Positions 33,174 to 44,151 are shown, numbered from the stretch's first letter. The stretch is 61,065 bases of DNA from Acetobacteraceae bacterium (GCA_003164135.1 PLSD01000018.1:1-61065); one strand, 5' to 3'. Program-made: numbers and translations. The notes: generated by a model not told the origin, from the letters alone.

Positions 33174-36100
33174 TTAGCCAGAATGCGGCAGGATTGGAAT
33201 CTGCGTTCCATGCTGCAAGGATGTCTGGAGCATATCGTAAGCTCCCCCTCCAACCGGGCTGGCGGAGGCCGAAATGGTATTCACCGCCGCCTGAGAATAC
33301 ATGCTTGCCGAAATTGGCAGGAAACCGGCCGCGAACGAACTGGCATCCGAGCCACTGGTAAACAGATCAGCCAGCGTTCGCATACTTGCCGTACCTGGTC
33401 CACCACTGGTGGCAGCGGCCCCCGGGCGCAGGAAATCCATTGCCGGTGTTGTCGAGAACACTGTCGGGTCGATAATCACAACCTGACCCAAGCTGTTGGA
33501 GCCTAGCTCGAAATAGTCTCCGGCAAAGCTCTGCGAAGGATCGAAGTTCAACGAGTAGCTGGAACCATTCAGGACCAGCGCCAACGTATTACCCGCCCCC
33601 ATCGTAATGGTATCCGCCGTCGTATAGCTGAAACCAGTCAACACGATGCTATCGGTCGTGATGCCACCAGCGTCAAATCCGCTGATAACCGAGGCCGGCA
33701 GCGTGGTTCCACCAATCGACAAAGTCCCGTTGCCACCAGCAAAGTTAATGCTGCCGGCCTGCGTGGCGCCGGTCTGCAATATCTCCGTGCCGCCGGCGCT
33801 GATAACCGTACCGCTGGCCGTGCCGCCGGAAAGCACATACTCAATCCCGCCGCTGAGTACCGTGGTACTGCTGGCCACGCCACCAGAATACACATTCTGC
33901 GTGCCGCCGCTGCTCACCACCGTGCCGCTCGCCGTACCGCCGTTGAGGACATATTCCGTACCACCGGCGCTTACCGTACCGCTGGCATTGGTAGCCGAGG
34001 TAACACCCGTGGGCAGCACCAGCACAACGCCGGTGGAAACAACAGCCCCCGTCCCCGTCGGCGCGGTATCCGTCGCACCGGGCAGAATAATCAGGTAGCC
34101 ACCAGCACTCACGGTAGTGCCACTAGCCGTGCCGCCAGAAGATACAACTTCAACACCACCACTTTTCACCACAGTGCTGCTGGCCGAGCCACCCGAGTAC
34201 ACAATCTCACTGCCACCACTGCTGAGAGTCGTGGAAATAGTCCTGCCATTGGTCGCTTCCGTCCCGCCAGAGCTGACAATCGTCCGGCTCGCCGTGCCGC
34301 CCAGCAGCACCGTCTGCGTGCCGCCATTGCTGATCACCGCACTGGTGGTGCTGCCGCTGGAAAGAACATTCTGCGTGCCGCCAGAGCGAATAATAATGCT
34401 GCTGACAACGCCGCCGGAATACACATTCTGCACGCCGCCGCTGCTTACCGTGGCACCGCTGGCCGTACCGCCCGCCATAACATATTCCACCGCGCCCGCG
34501 CTCACCGTGGCGCTGACCGTGGAGGACGAGGTAATCCCCGTTGAGGTGAACAATATCACCCCCGTGGAAACCACCGTCCCCGCCGGCGCGGTATCTGTCC
34601 CACCCGGCAGAAGCACCACATACCCGCCGGCCGTAATCGAGGCACCGCTAGCCGTGCCGCCAGACGACAGCACCAGAATGCTGCCGCTGCTCACCACGGT
34701 ACTGCTGGCATGCCCGCCCGAGTACACAATTTCGGTGCCGCCACTGCTCACCGTCGTGGAAACAGTGCTGCCAAAGGCGGACTGCGTACCGCCGGCCTTC
34801 ACAATACTACGGCTCGCCGTACCACCGGAGGAGACAATTTCCGCACCGCCGCTGCTCACCACCGTGCCGGAAGCCGTGCCCCCGGAAGACACCACCAGGC
34901 TGCCACCACTGCTTGCCACCGTGCTGCTGGCCGCGCCGCCGGAATACACATACTGCACGCCGCCACTGCTAACAGTGGTGGAAACCGTCCTGCCGCTTGA
35001 GTACACCGCCTCGGAACCGCCATTCAGCACCGTGGTGCTGCTGGCCGCACCGCCGGAATACACATACTGCACGCCGCCACTGCTAACAGTGGTGTTGCTG
35101 GCCGTGCCACCGGAGAGAACATATTCAACGCCGCCCGAGCTCACGGTAAATCCGCTGATAACGCTGGTGGAAACGGTAATGCCCGCAGGTGCCACCACCA
35201 CAACGCCCGAAGACGTAACCGTCCCCGTCGTCCCGGTTGCCGTTCCGCCCGGCAGAATAATCAAGGTACCGCCGGTGCTCACCACCGTACCGGAGGCCGC
35301 GCCACCCGAATACACGATCTCGATGCCGCCGCTACTCACCACGCTGTTGCTGGCAACACCACCGGAGGAAACAATCTCAATCCCGCCGCTGCTCACGGAT
35401 ACCGAGACAGTCTTGCCGTAAACGGTCTCCGTACCGCCGCTCTGCACGATAGAACCGCTCCCCGTGCCGCCGGCAAACACCATTTCGCTACCGCCGCTGC
35501 TTACAACCGTGCCCGAATCCACACCACCGGAGGAGAGCACCTCCGCACCGCCGCTGTTCACAACTGCGCCGCTGGCAACGCCACCGGAATACACCAGCAC
35601 CAGCCCGGTATTACTGATCACACCGCCGCGGGCCACGCCGCCGGAGGACACAGCTTCAATGCCACCACTGCTCACCACCGTGCCACTTGCGACACCACCA
35701 GAGTACACCGTCTCGGTGCCACTCACCGTGGCCGAAACCGTCGTGCCATAAGCCGACTGCGTGCCGCCGGAACGAACCACCGTACCACTGGCAATACCAC
35801 CGGAAGACACCACCTCCGCGCCGCCACGGTTCACCACCGTGCCAGAATCAACGCCACCAGACGACGCCACCAAGCTACCGCCACTGCTCACCAGCGTGCC
35901 GCTGGCCACGCCGCCAACGGATACCACCAGGCTGCCACCACTACTCACCACAGTCGCGCTGGCGACACCGCCAGAGTACACCGTCTCAGTCCCGCTCACC
36001 GTCGTGGAAACCGTCACGCCGTACGCCGACTGCGTGCCACCCGAACGAACCACCGTACCACTCACGGTACCACCTGCAGACACCACCTCCGCACCGCCGC

Positions 36101-39100
36101 TGCTCACCACCGTGCCAGCATCAACACCGCCGGAGGACGCCACCAGGCTACCGCCGCTACTCACCACGGTCGCACTGGCCACGCCGCCAGAATACACCGT
36201 CTCGGTGCCGCCACCGTTGATCGTCGTGGAAACGGTCACGCCACTAGCATACACAGCCTCAGTGCCACCGCTGAAAACAGCAGTACTGCTTGCAACGCCG
36301 CCCGAATATACATTCTGAAAACCGCCGCTACTCACCACGGTGTTGCTTGCGGTACCACCAGAGTAAACATACTCAGCGCCACCGGGACTAATCGTCAGAC
36401 CGACAGCCGCGCTTGCATATACCGTAAAGCCAGTGGGTTCATACACCACAACGCCTGTAGCCACAGCACTGCCAACCGTCCCGACGGCCGACCCACCCGG
36501 CAACACAATCAAATATCCGCCGCTGCTTACCACTGTGCCAGACGCGACACCACCAGAATAAATAACCTCAATACCGCCGCTGCTTACCACCGTACCACTG
36601 GCTATACCGCCAGAAGACACAATCTCAGTTCCGCCGCTGCTGATCGTTATAGAGATGGTGGTGCCATAAACGGTTTCCGTGCCGTTGGCTTTCAGTTGGT
36701 CACTACTCGCCGATCCTCCTGCAACAACCGTTTGATTGCCACCGCTGTTAATGACAGCTCCTGAATCCACGCCACCGGAAGACACCACTTCCGCGCCACC
36801 GCTGTTCACCACTATGCCGCCGGCTACACCGCCAGAATACACCAGCACCAGCCCGGTATTACTGATCACACCACCGCGGGCCACGCCGCCGGAGGACACA
36901 GCTTCAATGCCACCACCGCTCACCACCGTGCCACTGGCCACACCGCCCGAGTACACCGTCTCGGTGCCACTCACCGTGGTGGATACTGTGGTGCCATAAG
37001 CCGACTGCGTGCCGCCGGAACGAACCACCGAACCGCTCGCGGTACCACCGGCAGACACCACCTCCGCGCCGCCGCTGCTCACCACCGTGCCAGAATCAAC
37101 ACCGCCGGAGGACGCCACCAGACTGCCACCACTGTTCACCAAGGTGCCGCTGGCAACCCCGCCAACAGATACTACCAGGCTGCCACCACTGCTCACCACC
37201 GTGCCACTGGCCATACCACCAAAATACACCGTCTCGGTGCCACTCCGGACAATAGTAGAAACCGTCCTGCCGCTGGCGGATACAGTCTCACTGCCCCCGC
37301 TGCTGACTATCGTGCCGCTGGCCGCGCCACCGGCAAGAACATACTGCGTGCCGGCGCTATAAAGCGTGGTGCTGCTGGCGATGCCTCCGGAATAGATCAA
37401 CTGCGTACCGCCGCCACTCACGACGTTGCTTCTCGCCGTACCGCTGGGCAGAACAAATTCTATACCGCCCGAGCTTACTGTTAAACCGGTGGCAACGCCC
37501 GACGATACTATGTTCGCGGTAGGTTCATGAATCACAACACCTGTGGAAACAGTCACCCCGCCCGACAGAACCGTAGCCCCGTTTGCCGAGCCACCAGGCA
37601 GAACCACCAAGTATCCACCGGGGGCAACAACAATGCCGCTGGCCGTGCCGCCAGAGACTACAAACTCCGCGCCGCCCGTTTCTACAGTCTCGACCCCACC
37701 GACACTCACCGTGGTGCCAATACCCGCACCGCCCGAGAATACGTACTGAATCCCACCGCTGTTCACCAAAGTGGCCGACGCTGTAGCGCCGACATATTCT
37801 ACGCCGCCAACATTCACCGTGGTGTTGGAAGTCACGCCGCCATACGCCAGAACGCCATTGACATACGCGGCACCCCCAGCATAATCGACCCCCCCGCTAT
37901 TCACCGTGGCGCCAATGCCTACACCGCCGGCGTAGACACCTTCACTGGCACCACTGTTGATTATGGTACCGCTTGCCACGCCGCCGCCGAAGACTCCGTC
38001 AAACCCGCCGCTGTTCAGCGTCGTCGCGTAAGCCACGCCGCCAGAATAGATCTCGTCGAAGCCACTGTTGGTGACGATCACGGCTGAGGTTGTACCCGCA
38101 GCTAAATACTCGCCACCCCCCTTAATCACCGTGCCGTAAATGGTGCCGCCAGATACTACCTCCAAGCCACCTTTGCTCACCACGGTACCGCTGGCCGCGC
38201 CACCGGAATAAACCGTTTCAACACCGCCTCTACTAACCACGGTACTTCTGACTGTACCGCCGGAAAGGACATCCACGCTGCCGCCAGCGCTCACGGTCAA
38301 GCCGCTGGCAACACTGGCATAAAGGGTCACTCCCGTAAGAGACACAGCCACGACCCCGGTTCCAACGGCAACCGCACCGGAATTAATCGTTCCACTGACA
38401 ATGGACCCCGGCAGCTCGATCAGGGTTCCGCCGCTGGAGATCACCACACCGTAAACGGCACCACCGTTTACAACCAATGTGCCGCCGCTGCTCACCGTGG
38501 TGTTGCTCGCGGTCGCGCCGTTATCAATAACCTGCATGCCGCCGCTATTTACCGTGGTGCTGCTGGCGGTCGCACCGTTATCAACCGTCTCGATCCCGCC
38601 GCTGCCAATCACCGTGCCCGATGCCGTGCCGCTATAAACAACTTCCGAGCCACCGCTTAGAACCGTGCCATAGGTAATACCGCCAGACACTGTCTCGGTC
38701 GCGCCACTAATCACCGCCGTGTTGCTGACCACGCCGCCGGAATACACAACCTGCGTGCCGCCATTTAACGTGGTGCTTCTGGCAAGGCCGCCGGAATACA
38801 CGTTTTGCGTGCCGCCGCTGCTAACCGTGTTACTGATGGCCGACCCACCGGACAGAACGTATTCCGTCCCGCCAGAACTCACCGTAATGCGGCTGGCCGT
38901 GCTCGCATATACGCTGCCCGTTATCGGCCCCAACACCAGAACACCGGTGGACACGACCGCCCCGCCCGTCAAAATCGTCGTCCCGGTAAGCGTTGCACCC
39001 GGCAGAACAACCAGATACCCGCCGCTGCTAATCGTATTGCCGACAGCACTGCCACCGGAGACAATCAGCTCAATCCCGCCGGCGTTGATCCCGGTGCCGC

Positions 39101-42100
39101 TCGCCGTGCCGCCAGAATTGACGAGTTCAGAACTGCCAGAGCTTAGCAGAGTGGAAACGGTCACGCCGCCTGAATACACCGTTTGCGCGCCGCCGCTGCT
39201 AACAGTAGTGCTGGTGGCAGAACCATAAACCGACTGTCCGCCCCCAGCCTTCACCGCGGTACCGCTGGCCATCCCGCCGGAAGATACCGTTTCCGTGCCG
39301 CCACTGCTCACCACGGTGGCAGAATCAGTGCCACCGGAAGCCACCACCAAGTTGCCCCCGGCGCTAACAATAGTACCGCTCGCCGTGCCGCTGGAGGCCA
39401 CCTGCTCAACGCCGCCAGCACTGATCGTCGTGGAAACCGTTCTGCCGCCCGACAACACTATTTCAGTGCCGCCAGAACTCACAATCGCGAAAAAGGTCAC
39501 GCCGCCGGAAGATACCGTTTCTGTGCCGCCAGCCACCTTGGTGCCGCTCGCCGTGCCGCCGGCAAGTACAAATTCAACGCCGCCGGAACTGACAACGCTA
39601 CTGGAATCGGTGCTACCCGCGGAAACAAACAGATCGCCGTCACTTTTTACCACGGTACCGCGCGCCGTGCCGCCGGCAATTAAATATTCAACGCCGCCGG
39701 AACTAAGCACCGTGGAAACGGTAAGGCCGCCGGCCAACACTGAAACCACGCCACCGCTGCCCGCGATACCTAGGCTGGCAACACCGCCGGAATATACGTT
39801 CTGGCTGCCGCCGCCGCTGACCACCGTGGAAACCACCGTGCCATAGACATACTGCCCGCCAACGGACAAAACTGTCGTATTGCTGGCGGTGCCGCCAGAC
39901 GAGACATATTCGGCGCCGCCACTGCTGACCACGGTACCACTCGCCGAACCGCCGGCCAGAACATATTCGAAGCCGCCGCTGGCCACCACGCCACCAGCTT
40001 CCGTACCACCGGAGGATACAAACAAAATACCGCCGCTGCTTACAACCGTGCTGCTGGCCATACCGCCGGAAGAAACCGTTTCAATGCCAGCAGCACTAAT
40101 TGTCGTGGAGCGAGCCAAAGCACCTGAATACACATACTCAGTGCCACCGCTGCTAACGGTGGTGCCACTGGCAGCACCACCGGAATAAACGTATTGCGTG
40201 CCACCGCTAAGAATCGTGGTGTTGCTGGCCGTACCACCAGACAAAACGTATTCAGTAGCGCCGGGATTGACGGTTATCCCGCTGGCAACACTTGTATAAA
40301 CCGTTACACCCGTGGAGGCGACGACCAACACACCCGCGGCCAGGCTGCTTCCTGTCGTCCCGGTTGCCGACCCGCCTTGCAGAACAACAAGGGTGCCACC
40401 GCTGCTCACCACCGTGCCGCTGGCCATACCCCCGGAATAGACAACTTCTATGCCGCCGCTACTCACCACCGTGCCGCTGGCAACGCCACCGGAAGAGACG
40501 ATCTCGGCACCGCCTTTGTTCACAATCGCCGAAACGGCGCTGCCGTAAACTGATTGTTGCCCGCCGCTACTCACCACGGTGCCGGTGGCCCTACCGCCCG
40601 AGGAAACCACTTCCACGCCGCCACCGCTAACCACGGATCCAGATTCCGCACCGCCGGAATACACCTGCAGGCTACCGCCCGTCCGGACGGCAGCGCCACT
40701 GACAACACCGCCAGACGACACAATCTCAGTGCCGCCGCGACTCACCACCGTGCCGATCGCCGTACCACTGACAAGCACGGTTTCAGTGCCGCCACTGCTC
40801 ACCACCGTGGCGGAGTCAGTACCGCCGGATGATATAATCAGGCCGCCGCCGCTGTTCACCACCGTGCCGCTGGCCGAACCGCCGGTCAAAACGGTTTCGC
40901 TACCACCAGCATAGATCTTGGCGGACCGCGCCGTGCCGCCGCTGGAAACTACCAGCGCCCCACCACTGCTTACCGTCCCGCCGACAGCTGAGCCGCCGGA
41001 CAACACCGTCTCCGCGCCGCCGCTTCTCACGGTCGTGGACACCGCCCGGCCAAAGTCAATTACAACTTCCGTACCACCGCTGCTGATGACCGTGTTGCTG
41101 GCAGTACCTCCAACAGACACAACCTGCTGGCCACCGCTTCTTACCGTGGTGCCGCTGGCGGTGGCACCGGAAGCCACAGTCTGGCTGCCGCCACCGCTCA
41201 GCGTCGTGAAAAACGCCGAGCCAAAGGCAGTTATAACTTCCACGCCACCGCTGCTGACCGTGGTGAAATATACCCGGCCACCGGAAGACACCGTCTCCAG
41301 TCCGCTACGGGCCACCACTGTGCCGCTGGCGGTGCCACTCCCCGTGACGATTTCCGTGCCGCCACTACTGACCGTGGTGGAAACGATCAGCCCGCCGGAA
41401 GACACCGTCTCCAATCCGCCGGTGATAACCACCGTGCCGCTGGCAACACCACCCGAAAACACCGTCTGGCTACCACCAATGGCCAGTATCGTGGAAAACG
41501 CCGTGCCATAGACCAATTGTCCGCCGCCGCCGCCACTGCCCACCAACACGCCACTCGCGGTACCACCAGACAAAACAACTTGCGTCCCACCACTGCTCAC
41601 CGTCGTGCTGACAGCCAAACCACCTGACGAGACGGTCTGCGCCCCGCCATTGCTCACGACCGTGCCGCTGGCGGTACCACCGCCATAAACCACTTCCGAG
41701 CCGCCGGACCTAACCGTGGTGGCGCTTGCCACACCGCCGCTAGAAACTAACTGCGCCCCGCCACTGCTTACTGTCGCGCTGACAGCCGACCCGCCGGACA
41801 GCACAGTTTGCACGCCACCGCTGCTCACCACCGTGCCACGGGCCGTACCGCTGGCAAAAACCTCCTGGGTACCACCAGACCGCAACACGGTGGCACTGGC
41901 AACGCCGCCGGAATACACACCCTGCACGCCGCTGCCGCTCACCGTGGTGGCGCTCGCCGTGCCGCCGGACAGAACATATTCCACGCCGCCGGAACTCACC
42001 GTGGCACTGGCCGTGGTGGTGGAGGTCACCGTGTACGACTGCACCAGCACAACGCCGGTGGAAACAATATACCCGCCGCTTGCAACCGGCGCGGTATCCG

Positions 42101-42380
42101 TGGCGCCCGGCAAAACAACCAGATAACCGCCGCTGCTTACCGTGCTGCTGGCAGCGGTACCGCCCGACGAAACAATTTCAATGCCGCCAGAGTTAATTTT
42201 CGTGTTGGAGGCCGTCCCGCCCGCGGATACGATCTCCGTGCCGCCACGGCTGAGCGTGGTGGAAACGGTCGTGCCGCCAGAAGATACAATTTGGGTACCG
42301 CCACTCAGAACGGTGGTATTGCTCGCCGTGCTGCCGGACGACACAATCGACGTAACACCACTGCTAACTGTCGACGCCAT
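33174..42380 (-). CDS. Giant strand-loop-strand repeat protein (3068 residues)
   Basis: Apart from the last ~193 residues the protein is an array of ~19-21-residue repeats of the form G-G-x-A-S-G-T-V-V-S-S-G-G-x-x-x-V, the AIDA-I/TibA/BapA-type unit with two beta strands and Ser/Thr-rich turns. I see no Cys or Trp. About nine interruptions of the kind GGYLVVLPG..., then STGVV.., then an ...ASVASGLTVS segment divide it into blocks. No signal peptide is visible (it opens MASTVSSGVTSIVSSG) and no autotransporter barrel; the C-terminus has VISGFDAG, DSIVLTGF, MGAGNTLALVLNG and a low-complexity tail. Export may be non-classical or type I. The Ser-rich turns are likely acceptors for the adjacent O-heptosyltransferase. 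Confidence 0.85.
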   Translation of the reverse strand: MASTVSSGVTSIVSSGSTASNTTVLSGGTQIVSSGGTTVSTTLSRGGTEIVSAGGTASNTKINSGGIEIVSSGGTAASSTVSSGGYLVVLPGATDTAPVASGGYIVSTGVVLVQSYTVTSTTTASATVSSGGVEYVLSGGTASATTVSGSGVQGVYSGGVASATVLRSGGTQEVFASGTARGTVVSSGGVQTVLSGGSAVSATVSSGGAQLVSSGGVASATTVRSGGSEVVYGGGTASGTVVSNGGAQTVSSGGLAVSTTVSSGGTQVVLSGGTASGVLVGSGGGGGQLVYGTAFSTILAIGGSQTVFSGGVASGTVVITGGLETVSSGGLIVSTTVSSGGTEIVTGSGTASGTVVARSGLETVSSGGRVYFTTVSSGGVEVITAFGSAFFTTLSGGGSQTVASGATASGTTVRSGGQQVVSVGGTASNTVISSGGTEVVIDFGRAVSTTVRSGGAETVLSGGSAVGGTVSSGGALVVSSGGTARSAKIYAGGSETVLTGGSASGTVVNSGGGLIISSGGTDSATVVSSGGTETVLVSGTAIGTVVSRGGTEIVSSGGVVSGAAVRTGGSLQVYSGGAESGSVVSGGGVEVVSSGGRATGTVVSSGGQQSVYGSAVSAIVNKGGAEIVSSGGVASGTVVSSGGIEVVYSGGMASGTVVSSGGTLVVLQGGSATGTTGSSLAAGVLVVASTGVTVYTSVASGITVNPGATEYVLSGGTASNTTILSGGTQYVYSGGAASGTTVSSGGTEYVYSGALARSTTISAAGIETVSSGGMASSTVVSSGGILFVSSGGTEAGGVVASGGFEYVLAGGSASGTVVSSGGAEYVSSGGTASNTTVLSVGGQYVYGTVVSTVVSGGGSQNVYSGGVASLGIAGSGGVVSVLAGGLTVSTVLSSGGVEYLIAGGTARGTVVKSDGDLFVSAGSTDSSSVVSSGGVEFVLAGGTASGTKVAGGTETVSSGGVTFFAIVSSGGTEIVLSGGRTVSTTISAGGVEQVASSGTASGTIVSAGGNLVVASGGTDSATVVSSGGTETVSSGGMASGTAVKAGGGQSVYGSATSTTVSSGGAQTVYSGGVTVSTLLSSGSSELVNSGGTASGTGINAGGIELIVSGGSAVGNTISSGGYLVVLPGATLTGTTILTGGAVVSTGVLVLGPITGSVYASTASRITVSSGGTEYVLSGGSAISNTVSSGGTQNVYSGGLARSTTLNGGTQVVYSGGVVSNTAVISGATETVSGGITYGTVLSGGSEVVYSGTASGTVIGSGGIETVDNGATASSTTVNSGGMQVIDNGATASNTTVSSGGTLVVNGGAVYGVVISSGGTLIELPGSIVSGTINSGAVAVGTGVVAVSLTGVTLYASVASGLTVSAGGSVDVLSGGTVRSTVVSRGGVETVYSGGAASGTVVSKGGLEVVSGGTIYGTVIKGGGEYLAAGTTSAVIVTNSGFDEIYSGGVAYATTLNSGGFDGVFGGGVASGTIINSGASEGVYAGGVGIGATVNSGGVDYAGGAAYVNGVLAYGGVTSNTTVNVGGVEYVGATASATLVNSGGIQYVFSGGAGIGTTVSVGGVETVETGGAEFVVSGGTASGIVVAPGGYLVVLPGGSANGATVLSGGVTVSTGVVIHEPTANIVSSGVATGLTVSSGGIEFVLPSGTARSNVVSGGGTQLIYSGGIASSTTLYSAGTQYVLAGGAASGTIVSSGGSETVSASGRTVSTIVRSGTETVYFGGMASGTVVSSGGSLVVSVGGVASGTLVNSGGSLVASSGGVDSGTVVSSGGAEVVSAGGTASGSVVRSGGTQSAYGTTVSTTVSGTETVYSGGVASGTVVSGGGIEAVSSGGVARGGVISNTGLVLVYSGGVAGGIVVNSGGAEVVSSGGVDSGAVINSGGNQTVVAGGSASSDQLKANGTETVYGTTISITISSGGTEIVSSGGIASGTVVSSGGIEVIYSGGVASGTVVSSGGYLIVLPGGSAVGTVGSAVATGVVVYEPTGFTVYASAAVGLTISPGGAEYVYSGGTASNTVVSSGGFQNVYSGGVASSTAVFSGGTEAVYASGVTVSTTINGGGTETVYSGGVASATVVSSGGSLVASSGGVDAGTVVSSGGAEVVSAGGTVSGTVVRSGGTQSAYGVTVSTTVSGTETVYSGGVASATVVSSGGSLVVSVGGVASGTLVSSGGSLVASSGGVDSGTVVNRGGAEVVSSGGIASGTVVRSGGTQSAYGTTVSATVSGTETVYSGGVASGTVVSSGGIEAVSSGGVARGGVISNTGLVLVYSGGVASGAVVNSGGAEVLSSGGVDSGTVVSSGGSEMVFAGGTGSGSIVQSGGTETVYGKTVSVSVSSGGIEIVSSGGVASNSVVSSGGIEIVYSGGAASGTVVSTGGTLIILPGGTATGTTGTVTSSGVVVVAPAGITVSTSVISGFTVSSGGVEYVLSGGTASNTTVSSGGVQYVYSGGAASSTTVLNGGSEAVYSSGRTVSTTVSSGGVQYVYSGGAASSTVASSGGSLVVSSGGTASGTVVSSGGAEIVSSGGTASRSIVKAGGTQSAFGSTVSTTVSSGGTEIVYSGGHASSTVVSSGSILVLSSGGTASGASITAGGYVVLLPGGTDTAPAGTVVSTGVILFTSTGITSSSTVSATVSAGAVEYVMAGGTASGATVSSGGVQNVYSGGVVSSIIIRSGGTQNVLSSGSTTSAVISNGGTQTVLLGGTASRTIVSSGGTEATNGRTISTTLSSGGSEIVYSGGSASSTVVKSGGVEVVSSGGTASGTTVSAGGYLIILPGATDTAPTGTGAVVSTGVVLVLPTGVTSATNASGTVSAGGTEYVLNGGTASGTVVSSGGTQNVYSGGVASSTTVLSGGIEYVLSGGTASGTVISAGGTEILQTGATQAGSINFAGGNGTLSIGGTTLPASVISGFDAGGITTDSIVLTGFSYTTADTITMGAGNTLALVLNGSSYSLNFDPSQSFAGDYFELGSNSLGQVVIIDPTVFSTTPAMDFLRPGAAATSGGPGTASMRTLADLFTSGSDASSFAAGFLPISASMYSQAAVNTISASASPVGGGAYDMLQTSLQHGTQIPILPHSG
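33756..42374 (-). repeat. Array of SLS-coding repeats (57-63 bp units)
   Basis: Nearly the whole coding region consists of degenerate direct repeats of about 60 bp. They create long open frames on the plus strand and in other minus frames, which are shadows. Length variation by slippage or recombination between units would be expected. Confidence 0.85.
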
Positions 42381-42559
42381 AATCTCTTTGACCTCTTCCC
42401 GAGCAACACCTTAGACTTTGGGTTCCCTGAACAATGAACCCATTACCTAACAATGCAAACAGTTACGCGCCTTAACCCGCAAAAACAAACAGATTTTTGT
42501 ACGTAATCGTTCTGTTACTATAAATTCTTACCACCGGCCGCAAAATCGTATTCACGAGA

Positions 42560-42588
42560 ATTTTTGTGTATTTTCAGGGCATTGTCAA
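42560..42588 (-). promoter_or_regulatory. Candidate promoter of the giant repeat gene
   Basis: On the minus strand TTGACA (42588-42583), a 17-bp spacer and AAAAAT (42565-42560). It would give a leader of ~170 bases in an unusually AT-rich stretch (42420-42600). The other part of the 360-bp gap (42381-42741) shows no coding sequence I trust. Confidence 0.35.
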
Positions 42589-42741
42589 ATGAACACACCG
42601 TGATAACACACCCAGCGTGCCGTCCCCCTGGCGGGGGAGCGCCCCGGCTTCACCTGCACGCCCAAGCCCGGAACAATTCCAGGAACAGTTCCCAGAACAA
42701 TCCTCTGCAATTACAATACGTTTCCCGGCCATCCCGCAGCC

Positions 42742-44151
42742 TCAACCCCCCGGCTTCAACCTATACGGCACCACCCCGCGCTCCGCCGTCCCCATATCCA
42801 GCGCCCGGCCCATCGGCGGCACGGAGCGATGACGGCAATTCGTCCGCTCGCACGCCCGGCACCCTGGCCCAATCGGGTCCGCCGCGTCCGGGTTCCCCAA
42901 ATCCAGCCCCGCCGCATACACCATCTGCGGCGCGTACCTAATCTCGCACCCCAGCACCACCGCCACCGCGCGCGGCCGGCTCAAATACGAACCCCCGCCC
43001 CGCCCAACGGTCCGCGCAATGTTCAAATAGCTCATATTATCCGGCGTACTGGCCAGTTGCACCAAAATCTCCCCCGGCCGCGCAAACGCCCGGTACACGT
43101 TCCACAGCGGACAAGGCCCGCCAAACTGCGCAAACTGAAACCGCGTCGCACTGCTGCGCTTCAAAATATTCCCCGCAATATCCGTCTTGGCGAAGTAAAA
43201 CGGTATCCCCGGCAGCTCCGGCCGCTGCATCGTACTCAACCGATGGCACACCTGCTCAAAACTCGCGCCAAACTGCCGCTGCAACTTTTGCACATCATGC
43301 CGCACCGCCGCCGCCGCCGCATGAAACCGCCCATACGGCAGCATCAGCGCCCCGGCAAAATAATTCGCCAGCGCAATCCGCGCCAACCCCAGCGCCTCCT
43401 CGGTGGAAAACTTCGCCCGCCGCAACTCGCGCTCTATCAGCGGCCGCTGCTGCAACTGGCCGATCACATGCGCCAGCCAGAACATCTCGCTCTCCGGCGC
43501 CGCATCCTCCGCCAGGTACAGCCGCTTGCTCCCCCGGCTCAACCGCCAGAATACCCCCTCCGCCAGCATCCCCGGCGTGCTGGCCGTGGTAATGCCATGC
43601 ACATCGCGCAAATACCGCCGCATATCCTCGCGCAAGCTGGCCGGGCTGAACCCCCACTCCTCGAACATCGCCTCCGCCGCATGGTCCAGCGCCGCAAAAT
43701 GGTTCTGCCGCGACTGCACCCAGTCACGCACCTCATCATACGGAAACCGCGGCGCCGGCCCACCGGCCAGCGCCTCACGCTGCTCCGTCTGCCCGGTATA
43801 GGCGCGGTACAGCGTCATAAACGCCTCCGCGAACGCCGGCGCCGCCCGCACCAGCGCCCGCACTTCCGCCTGCGCCCCCGGCATCGCCCGGAACAGCGGA
43901 TCGCCCAAATCCTCCCGCAGCTGGCTCTCCCGCCGCGCATCCTCGCTATCGGCGAAATACGTCTCCGGCACGTTCAGCACCACCGCCAGCCGGCCCCGCA
44001 GCGCCACCGTCAACGGCCGCTGGTCGCTCTCTATCTGGTTCAAATAACTGGCCGAAATCCCCAGCTTCACCGCCAGCGCGGCCTGTTTCAGCCCCGCCTG
44101 CTCACGCAGCCGCCGCAACCTGTCGCCTGCAAAGATTTTCTTATCCGTCAC
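42742..44151 (-). CDS. ScfR-type short-chain fatty acid regulator (Xre + DUF2083)
   Basis: A 469-residue regulator from GTG 44151. An N-terminal HTH ([20 protein letters not shown] then [18 protein letters not shown]) is followed by an IrrE-like helical domain and a C-terminal Cys-rich DUF2083 end ([15 protein letters not shown], with CDYR-like spacing). This plan matches ScfR/RamB-type regulators that sense acyl-CoA or fatty acid and control propionate and acetate catabolism. It is divergent from prpC and prpB, which fits. The upstream frame to 44448 is open but not family-like, so it is left out. No clear Shine-Dalgarno precedes the GTG. Confidence 0.88.
   Translation of the reverse strand: MTDKKIFAGDRLRRLREQAGLKQAALAVKLGISASYLNQIESDQRPLTVALRGRLAVVLNVPETYFADSEDARRESQLREDLGDPLFRAMPGAQAEVRALVRAAPAFAEAFMTLYRAYTGQTEQREALAGGPAPRFPYDEVRDWVQSRQNHFAALDHAAEAMFEEWGFSPASLREDMRRYLRDVHGITTASTPGMLAEGVFWRLSRGSKRLYLAEDAAPESEMFWLAHVIGQLQQRPLIERELRRAKFSTEEALGLARIALANYFAGALMLPYGRFHAAAAAVRHDVQKLQRQFGASFEQVCHRLSTMQRPELPGIPFYFAKTDIAGNILKRSSATRFQFAQFGGPCPLWNVYRAFARPGEILVQLASTPDNMSYLNIARTVGRGGGSYLSRPRAVAVVLGCEIRYAPQMVYAAGLDLGNPDAADPIGPGCRACERTNCRHRSVPPMGRALDMGTAERGVVPYRLKPGG

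Noticed and set aside
33646..42414. Many long open frames on the plus strand across the giant repeat gene (for example 34117-35421)
   Set aside because: They are Pro/Thr-rich mirror images of the repeat coding region, with no start signals or families; the minus-strand frame is the coherent one.
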